Origin: Madurella fahalii | Lineage: Eukaryota; Ascomycota; Sordariomycetes; Sordariales | Direction: 5' to 3' | NCBI GenBank assembly: GCA_029876055.1 | Contig: CM056879.1 | Span: 1,364,001-1,428,000, forward strand | Length of the DNA: 64,000 nucleotides | In this document: piece by piece, positions 63,983 through 64,000 of the stretch | Layout: each line of letters opens with the position of its first letter | Numbering within the stretch: position 1 is the stretch's first letter | The notes under the pieces: generated by a model | Database searches by the model: none | What the model saw: only the letters and a program-made list of their open reading frames with translations | Told to the model about the DNA's origin: nothing | Translations under genes and position numbers: made by a program

Positions 63983-64000
63983 AGTGGAAAAGTGATCAAC

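Overview
This window is a nuclear segment from a filamentous ascomycete (Pezizomycotina). The evidence is fungal protein families (HET-NACHT-WD40, bZIP with a DUF3425-like tail, allantoate-permease-like MFS, TRI4-like P450, GMC oxidoreductase), short introns of about 47-140 nt with GTAAGT-like donors and CTRAC-like branch points, Fot1/pogo and Tc1-like transposons, a Tad-type LINE and LTR debris. Broken open frames nearly all carry CAG/CAA-to-TAG/TAA or TGG-to-TAG changes, i.e. CpA-to-TpA on one strand or the other, the classical RIP signature. Genus cannot be fixed from sequence alone.

Layout. 0-5 kb: end of a secreted M14 carboxypeptidase, a tRNA-Lys-like relic, and a C2H2 protein gene with a premature TAG. 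5.35-10.08 kb: a long Tc1-like element with about 250-bp inverted repeats, a RIP-damaged DD34E transposase on the minus strand and a convergent second gene, itself hit by a solo LTR. 10.4-12.0 kb: intact MFS transporter. 12-23 kb: mostly gene-poor, with a conserved-looking hypothetical protein, a GNAT pseudogene, a solo LTR, a membrane protein and a decayed gene. 23.3-24.2 kb: intact glutathione S-transferase. 24.5-33.4 kb: transposon nest (a 1.6-kb Tc1-like element, two internally deleted pogo elements, one near-complete pogo copy nested in another, and three solo LTRs). 33.5-51.8 kb: the main gene island, with P450, an unknown protein, SDR, bZIP regulator, GMC oxidoreductase and beta-lactamase-like hydrolase, all with consistent exon models. 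52.2-55.1 kb: truncated pogo element, LTR and ferric-reductase pseudogene joined together. 56.2-59.3 kb: HET-NACHT-WD40 (NLR) gene with one nonsense codon and a contracted WD40 array. 59.3-64 kb: LINE 3' end, AT-rich relics including a chromodomain-like fragment, and a second LTR copy at the edge.

The intact oxidative and regulatory genes at 33.5-51.8 kb could form a small metabolic cluster (a membrane-anchored monooxygenase, a dehydrogenase, a secreted flavin oxidase, a hydrolase and a local bZIP factor) flanked by transposons on both sides. No PKS, NRPS or terpene synthase is visible inside the window. Everything else looks like typical repeat-rich accessory sequence in which RIP has leaked into or decayed neighbouring genes.
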